A stretch of DNA of 26,850 bases, taken from the NCBI GenBank assembly GCA_033578915.1, contig JAVQWQ010000017.1:1-26850 (forward strand), read 5' to 3'. The position numbers and the translations under genes are program-made. The first letter of the stretch is position 1, and each line of letters begins with the position of its first letter. The DNA is from UBA7692 sp033578915 (GTDB taxonomy: Bacteria; Bacteroidota; Bacteroidia; Chitinophagales; LD1). This document shows positions 22,520 through 26,850 of the stretch, in pieces. The notes below the pieces were generated by a model. The model searched no databases, was not told the origin of the DNA, and was given only the letters and a program-made list of their open reading frames with translations.

Positions 22520-23563
22520 TTGCGTCCGGCTTATATTTGTAATGTGAAGGCCAAAGTCAGAGACACCATTAATTTTCTGAGTAAACTCACGCTTAGAAAA
22601 ATCATTAATTTTCTTAAAGTATATTTTTCTTTCAGCCTAAGTCGCCGGTTTGGAAAACCATGGCATTGGGGTATGCCTGTAACTATTTCTATCGAACCCA
22701 CAACTCACTGCAATCTTGGATGTCCAGAGTGCCCCAGCGGCTTAAAGATATTCACAAGGCCTACCGGAAACCTTAATACCAATAATTACCAGAAACTGAT
22801 TGACGAGGCACACCATAAAAGCATCTTTGCATACTTTTATTTTCAGGGCGAGCCATACATGCATCCTCAGTTCAATGAAATGGTAAATTATGCATCAAAA
22901 AAAAAGTTGTACTGCGTAACTTCTACTAACGGTCACTTTCTTACTTCACGCAGAGCATTGCAAACCGTTGAAAGTGGCCTCGACAGAATTATCATCTCCA
23001 TAGATGGGACTACTCAAGAAACTTATGAAAAATACAGGCAAGGGGGAGATTTGAATAAAGTGCTCCAAGGGGTTGAAAACCTTGTGATAGCCAAAAAACA
23101 ATTGAAAAGCAATAAGCCATATATAATCATTCAATTTATTGTGATGAGACACAACGAACACCAGATGAGCGAGATTGCTCTTTTAGGAAAAAAACTGGGT
23201 GTAGATGAAGTTAAATTCAAAACAGCTCAAATATACAACTATGAAAAAGGAAGCGAGCTTATTCCTTCTGAACCAAAATATTCGCGATATAAAAAAGTTG
23301 ACAATAAATACGTGATAAAGAATAAGCAATATAATTACTGCTGGAGAATGTGGCAGGGAACAGTAGTAACATGGGACGGCCAATGTGTACCCTGCTGTTT
23401 TGACAAAGACGCTGAACATGCTCTGGGTAACGCCTTCGAAAGCAGTTTAAAAGAGGTGTGGCAAGGTACTAACTACAGCAATTTCCGTAGAAAACTTATG
23501 GCTGGAAGAAAAGAAATCAATATTTGCAACAACTGCACCGAAGGCTTAAAAGTTTGGATATAA
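22520..23563 (+). CDS. Radical SAM protein with SPASM domain
   Basis: The frame gives 347 residues. The radical SAM [4Fe-4S] motif is CNLGCPEC (Cys64, 68, 71), preceded by SIEPTTH; SAM-contact strands FYFQGEPYMHPQF, TSTNGHFL and LDRIIISIDGTTQETY follow. The C-terminal SPASM region has Cys274, 289, 292, 293, 336 and 339, which would hold auxiliary Fe-S clusters. The sequence resembles a group common in Bacteroidota whose substrate is unknown. The start is uncertain: TTG at 22520 and GTG at 22544 are the options, since the first ATG (codon 52) lies within the conserved GMPVTISIEP block. A TATATTTG promoter-like box at 22532 falls between the two, favouring GTG if real. The interrupted repeat-peptide frame lies 215 bp upstream but is separated by a terminator. 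Confidence 0.88.
   Translation: MRPAYICNVKAKVRDTINFLSKLTLRKIINFLKVYFSFSLSRRFGKPWHWGMPVTISIEPTTHCNLGCPECPSGLKIFTRPTGNLNTNNYQKLIDEAHHKSIFAYFYFQGEPYMHPQFNEMVNYASKKKLYCVTSTNGHFLTSRRALQTVESGLDRIIISIDGTTQETYEKYRQGGDLNKVLQGVENLVIAKKQLKSNKPYIIIQFIVMRHNEHQMSEIALLGKKLGVDEVKFKTAQIYNYEKGSELIPSEPKYSRYKKVDNKYVIKNKQYNYCWRMWQGTVVTWDGQCVPCCFDKDAEHALGNAFESSLKEVWQGTNYSNFRRKLMAGRKEINICNNCTEGLKVWI
22532..22539 (+). promoter_or_regulatory. Possible -7 promoter box at the radical SAM gene start
   Basis: TATATTTG matches TAnnTTTG and ends 4 bp before the in-frame GTG at 22544. If functional, the transcript would be almost leaderless and the TTG at 22520 could not be the start. It may equally be chance. Confidence 0.3.
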
Positions 23564-23575
23564 TATCAGGTATTA

Positions 23576-24775
23576 TCATTTCAATTTTATTTCAGCATGT
23601 ACACATTCGGCAATAATTTCGCAAGCCTGCTGTATCAATGCATCAGGAATATTAAGTGCAGGAGCTATCCTCATGCAGTGAGGCGCAAAGAGAAACCAAT
23701 CTGTAAAAACACCTTTTTTTATTAATTCGTTGATAATTCGCAGGCATTGCTCTTTGGAATAAAACTCAACAGCCATCATTAGCCCTTTTCGTCTTAAAGC
23801 ACGGGCGCCAATAACACTCAGGTATTCTTCAAAAAGCCTTCCTTTTTGTTCTACTTGCTCAAGAATGTTTTCATTTTCCAAAACTTCAAGAGCAGCAAGG
23901 CCGGCTGCACAGCTCACCGGATGGCCGCCAAAAGTGGTTATATGCCCTAATACGGGATTTGATGCCAACAATCTCATCAGGCTTTGCGATGCAACAAAAG
24001 CGCCGAGCGGCATACCACCACCTAATGCTTTTCCTAACAAAAGAATATCCGGCTCAATTTCAAAATGCTCAAAAGCAAACATTTTTCCTGTCCTACCTAT
24101 ACCTGTCTGAATTTCATCCAAAATCAATAATGCACCTGCCTGTTCGCACTTTGCCCGAACTTTCTGTAAGTAGTCTTCAGAGGGTATAATCACTCCGCGC
24201 TCTGCCTGTATTGGTTCCATAATTACCGCTGCGGTCATTTCATCAATTTGTAATAAATCTTCTTCTTCCCCAAAGCGTATCATGTATGCTTCGGGCAACA
24301 AAGGGCGATAATTCCTTTTGAAGTATTCATCTCCCATTACACTTAGGGCGCCTTGGGTGCTACCGTGATAAGCGTACTGGCAATAAAGGATTCGTGTCCG
24401 ACCGGTAGCCCGTTTAGCTAGTTTCATGGCGCCTTCAGTAGCCTCAGCGCCGGAATTTGTAAAGTAAATACAGTTGAGTTTTTCAGGTAAATAAGAACAC
24501 AACTTTTGGGCATACATGACCTGAGGAGCCTGAACAAGTTCTCCATAAACCATAACATGCATATAACGTTCTGCTTGTTGTTGTACTGCCCGAACCACAT
24601 GAGGATGCGAATGGCCTATATTGCATACGCTGATTCCACCAATAAGATCAATTAAGGGAAGCCCTTCTCTAGGATAAAGCATAGAACCTTGCGCGCGCTC
24701 TATTTCTATCAGCAATGGGCTTTCACTGGTTGGAGCAAGCTGCTCTAGGAAGATACGCCGATGGTCAAGATGCAT
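23576..24775 (-). CDS. Class III PLP-dependent aminotransferase (acetylornithine/ornithine aminotransferase-like)
   Basis: The complete 399-residue protein is a class III aminotransferase. DLIGGISVCNIGHSHPHV (43-60) is the substrate and cofactor entry block; TNSGAEATEGAMKLAKR (106-122) binds PLP phosphate; Asp220 in ILDEIQTGIGRTG pairs with the pyridine nitrogen; Lys249 in LLGKALGGGMPLGAF is the Schiff-base lysine; HITTFGGHPVSCAAGLA lies at about 278-294. The family includes ArgD, ornithine and 4-aminobutyrate aminotransferases; the substrate cannot be fixed from sequence. No arginine or lysine pathway genes are adjacent. It is convergent with the radical SAM gene (12 bp between stops) and has its own upstream region with a possible -7 box at 24807. 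Confidence 0.9.
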   Translation of the reverse strand: MHLDHRRIFLEQLAPTSESPLLIEIERAQGSMLYPREGLPLIDLIGGISVCNIGHSHPHVVRAVQQQAERYMHVMVYGELVQAPQVMYAQKLCSYLPEKLNCIYFTNSGAEATEGAMKLAKRATGRTRILYCQYAYHGSTQGALSVMGDEYFKRNYRPLLPEAYMIRFGEEEDLLQIDEMTAAVIMEPIQAERGVIIPSEDYLQKVRAKCEQAGALLILDEIQTGIGRTGKMFAFEHFEIEPDILLLGKALGGGMPLGAFVASQSLMRLLASNPVLGHITTFGGHPVSCAAGLAALEVLENENILEQVEQKGRLFEEYLSVIGARALRRKGLMMAVEFYSKEQCLRIINELIKKGVFTDWFLFAPHCMRIAPALNIPDALIQQACEIIAECVHAEIKLK

Positions 24776-24806
24776 AAAAGAGTTGTGTTGATTTATACCA
24801 ATATTA

Positions 24807-24814
24807 CAAAATTA
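24807..24814 (-). promoter_or_regulatory. Possible -7 promoter box for the class III aminotransferase
   Basis: On the minus strand this reads TAATTTTG, matching TAnnTTTG, 31 bp before the ATG at 24775 in the 180-bp divergent gap with the LUD-like gene. Confidence 0.4.
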
Positions 24815-24955
24815 GCTTCGCTAACCATGAGAGATAAAACTCACTAGTTTCCAGAATAGTGAACACTTTGGAATTATCTTGTTGAGAAAGAGTGCGATAT
24901 AAAATTTAGAAACTTTGATTTAATATTCTTTTTTTGAATATGAAAACATCAGAAA

Positions 24956-25732
24956 ATGTTCAATGAAGACCAAAGTTTTTTTAGCCGCCTGAAAAGCTTA
25001 TTTGGTGGCCATGCAGAAGAAAAATCATCTGATGTAATTCCAACGCGAAGAGTTGTAGGATTTAACGAAGAAGAAGTCCCTAGGCCTACTTCCTTCGAAG
25101 ATATTGTAAACAATCCTCTGCCTGCATCTACACCGGTTGGGGTACGCACGGTTGAACCAACCGCTCAAAACTATGAGACTCCAACAGAGGAAAATTTAGA
25201 CATATTATTTGCGGAAAAATACACGGAGCAGGGCGGTTGTTTCATCTACTGTCAAACTTTGGCGGAGGTAATTGAAATTCTTCAAAAAATGAAGTCTGAC
25301 CAATCCTGGGCACACATATTTGCATGGGAAAATGAAATAAAAGACCTTTTCTGCGAGCATAATTTTCAAAGGGGTGCTTTGGGTTTTAATATTACCAACT
25401 CTGATGCTGTAATCTCGCTTTGCGAAAGTCTGGTAGCAGAAGATGGCTCTATTATTTTTAATCCTAAGCAAGCTTCGCGTAGAACACTAGACGGTTTCCC
25501 TAAAACGCATATTGTTTTGGCAGATGCCACGCGCCTCACGCCATCCCTGGCTAGCGGACTCAACCGTTTCCATCAGCTGCATAAACCGGAATTGCCATCG
25601 GTGTTCAAACTCGATGACCACAGCAACGAGCATTTTTACAATAAAAACAAGCTGGTACTAAGGGCAGAAGGGACGAGGGAAGTCATTGTTATTTTTGTAG
25701 ATGAACTTATACCGCCCAGCTTAAAACCCTAA
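24956..25732 (+). CDS. LUD-domain-like protein with extended N-terminus
   Basis: This 258-residue soluble protein has residues 1-75 that are charged and low in structure (SRLKSLFGGHAEEKSS, RRVVGFNEEEVPRP). Residues about 80-255 resemble the LUD (LutC/YkgG) fold: FAEKYTEQGGCFIYCQTLAEVIEIL (about 84-108, given in part), NITNSDAVISLCESLVAEDGS (about 156-176, given in part), SRRTLDGFPKTHIVLADATRL (about 184-204, given in part). LutC works with LutA and LutB in lactate oxidation, but neither is here, and the LUD glycine-rich ends are not obvious, so this is a fold-level call. Its stop overlaps the frr stop on the opposite strand by 4 bp. It could act as a stand-alone Bacteroidota LUD protein of unknown role. 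Confidence 0.6.
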   Translation: MFNEDQSFFSRLKSLFGGHAEEKSSDVIPTRRVVGFNEEEVPRPTSFEDIVNNPLPASTPVGVRTVEPTAQNYETPTEENLDILFAEKYTEQGGCFIYCQTLAEVIEILQKMKSDQSWAHIFAWENEIKDLFCEHNFQRGALGFNITNSDAVISLCESLVAEDGSIIFNPKQASRRTLDGFPKTHIVLADATRLTPSLASGLNRFHQLHKPELPSVFKLDDHSNEHFYNKNKLVLRAEGTREVIVIFVDELIPPSLKP

Positions 25733-26295
25733 ACGGTCATTATTTCTTTCTCTTTTATTTCGAGGTGTTTTTCAATTTTTCGTGTATAATCATTTGTGAT
25801 ATTCTGAATATCTGCTTCTGCTTTTTTACCTGAATCTTCAGGCAAGCCATCTTTTATAAGTTTCTTTATTTTTTCATTAGCGTCCCTTCGTATATTTCTA
25901 ACGGACACGCGGGCTGTTTCGGCTTCTTGCCTGGCCTGCTTAACCAGGTCTTTTCTTCTTTCTTCAGTCAAAGGCGGAATGTTGAGTCGGATAATTTTTC
26001 CATCGTTTTGAGGCGTGAGGCCGATATTGGCCATCATTATACCACGCTCTATGGCCTGAAGCAAAGAGGCATCCCACGGTTGTATAGTAATGGTTTTAGC
26101 ATCGGGCGTGGAGATGTTTGCTAATTGAACCAATGGTGAACGCGAACCGTATGCTTCTACTTCTACATCCTCCAGCATAGATGGATTAGCTTTGCCGGCC
26201 CTGATTTTGGAAAGCTCATACTCGAAATGCTCCAGTGCTTTTTGCATTAACGAGCGCGTTTCATCTAAAACCTTTTTTACTTCTGCTTCCGTCAT
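25729..26295 (-). CDS. frr: Ribosome recycling factor
   Basis: From the ATG at 26295 the protein has 188 residues, the normal RRF length. It shows the family landmarks: KIRAGKANPSML (about 31-42 from this ATG), IQPWD, the NIGLTPQNDGKIIRLNIPPL block (given in part), TEERRKDLVKQA and the VRNIRRDANEKIKKL helix. It splits post-termination ribosomes together with EF-G. A TTG eight codons upstream (26319) would overlap the pyrH stop and add MINSKKDK; ATG is preferred by length and by MTEAEVKKVL resembling other RRF starts. It follows pyrH closely on the same strand, the near-universal pyrH-frr order. Confidence 0.97.
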   Translation of the reverse strand: MTEAEVKKVLDETRSLMQKALEHFEYELSKIRAGKANPSMLEDVEVEAYGSRSPLVQLANISTPDAKTITIQPWDASLLQAIERGIMMANIGLTPQNDGKIIRLNIPPLTEERRKDLVKQARQEAETARVSVRNIRRDANEKIKKLIKDGLPEDSGKKAEADIQNITNDYTRKIEKHLEIKEKEIMTV

Positions 26296-26315
26296 TTTAT
26301 CTTTTTTAGAGTTAA

Positions 26316-26850
26316 TCAACTTACCAAAGTGCCTACCTGATTTCCCTCCAGAATTTTTTTCAGGTTACCTCTTTTATTCATATTAAAAACAATAATCGGA
26401 ACATTGTTCTCCTGACATAACGTAAAAGCCGTCAGGTCCATGATATTTAGTTTTCTTTCCAGCGCCTCGCGAAAAGTCAGATGAACAAATTTTTTTGCGT
26501 CAGGATTTTTTTCGGGGTCGCTGTCGTAAACTCCATCCACACGCGTGCCTTTTAATATTACATCGCATTCTATTTCAGAAGCGCGTAATGCTGCAGCCGT
26601 ATCAGTAGTAAAAAAATGGTTACCGGTGCCTGCCCCAAAGATAACCACCCTTCCTTTTTCAAGATGGCGTACCGCCCTACGTTTAATAAATGGTTCAGCT
26701 ACTTCTTTCATTTCAATGGCGGTCATGAGTCTGGTAAACACACCTAGTTTTTCTAAACCGCTTTGCAAAGCCATGCTATTGATCACTGTGGCCAACATGC
26801 CCATATAATCGCCCTGTACGCGATCTATACCATTATCGGCTGCTTGCAAA
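26316..26850 (-). CDS. pyrH: UMP kinase, 5' end cut by window edge
   Basis: The last 178 or so codons of pyrH are present (family length about 235, so roughly 60 N-terminal residues with the first nucleotide-binding glycines lie outside). Conserved parts include DRVQGDYMGMLATVINSMAL, the VIFGAGTGNHFFTTDTAAALRA block (given in part), KGTRVDGVYDSDPEKNPDA, MDLTAFTLCQENNVPIIVFN and the C-terminal GTLVS. The enzyme phosphorylates UMP to UDP with ATP as a hexamer and is normally regulated by GTP and UTP. The TTG at 26849 is an internal leucine codon and not the start. frr follows 20 bp after the stop from its ATG. Confidence 0.96.
   Translation of the reverse strand, partial: LQAADNGIDRVQGDYMGMLATVINSMALQSGLEKLGVFTRLMTAIEMKEVAEPFIKRRAVRHLEKGRVVIFGAGTGNHFFTTDTAAALRASEIECDVILKGTRVDGVYDSDPEKNPDAKKFVHLTFREALERKLNIMDLTAFTLCQENNVPIIVFNMNKRGNLKKILEGNQVGTLVS

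Noticed and set aside
23563..23580. TAATA-TCAGG-TATTA hairpin between convergent genes as a terminator
   Set aside because: The stem is only 5 A/T pairs and has no clear T-run on either strand.
26296..26319. TTG start for frr that overlaps pyrH
   Set aside because: The ATG at 26295 gives the usual RRF length and N-terminus.

Overview
The window comes from a member of the Bacteroidota, most likely a Chitinophagia/Sphingobacteriia-type organism. The evidence is a PorP/SprF protein next to a TPR-propeller OmpA-family protein, two secreted proteins with type IX secretion (T9SS) C-terminal sorting domains, SprB-type repeats, a GGGPS-family prenyltransferase, a DUF5690-like transporter, very few Shine-Dalgarno sequences, and several upstream copies of the Bacteroidota -7 box TAnnTTTG. 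It looks like ordinary chromosome: no phage, insertion sequence, CRISPR array or plasmid gene was seen.

Layout. 1-3011 (minus) is a PorP/SprF gene followed by a large OmpA/PD40 envelope gene cut by the left edge. 3099-4280 (minus) is a divergent Lgt-like membrane protein that lacks the canonical histidine. 4439-5571 (plus) holds a TPMT-like methyltransferase, a possible 60-residue membrane peptide and thioredoxin. 5574-8408 (minus) is a tight operon: WbpE-like sugar aminotransferase, UDP-glucose dehydrogenase, YraN. 8465-13717 (plus) holds an outer-membrane barrel protein, a T9SS-secreted protein with six SprB repeats, a HIT hydrolase, a conserved membrane-anchored protein and a GGGPS-family enzyme. 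13832-17003 (plus) is a three-gene cassette: phosphonatase-like HAD hydrolase, MFS-like transporter, TIGR03364-type FAD oxidoreductase. 17185-19158 (minus) is a second T9SS-secreted protein with a clear terminator. 19317-19390 is a CAT-anticodon tRNA, probably the lysidine-type tRNA-Ile2. 19444-21665 (minus) is a NatAB-type ABC exporter. 21960-22304 (plus) is an unrecognised repeat-peptide frame interrupted by an in-frame TAA and followed by a strong terminator. 22520-23563 (plus) is a radical SAM/SPASM protein. 23576-24775 (minus) is a class III aminotransferase. 24956-25732 (plus) is a LUD-like protein. 25729-26850 (minus) is pyrH (cut by the right edge) followed by frr.

How the genes work together. 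The most coherent metabolic unit is the 13832-17003 cassette. By family knowledge it would import an aminophosphonate, oxidatively deaminate it to phosphonoacetaldehyde or a similar aldehyde, and cleave the C-P bond; no PhnW transaminase is present. The least explained element is the 21960-22304 repeat frame. Its 10-11 residue repeats differ mostly at third codon positions, so the encoded peptide was probably under selection, yet the frame is broken by one stop codon. All assignments are from reading the sequence; no database search was run.
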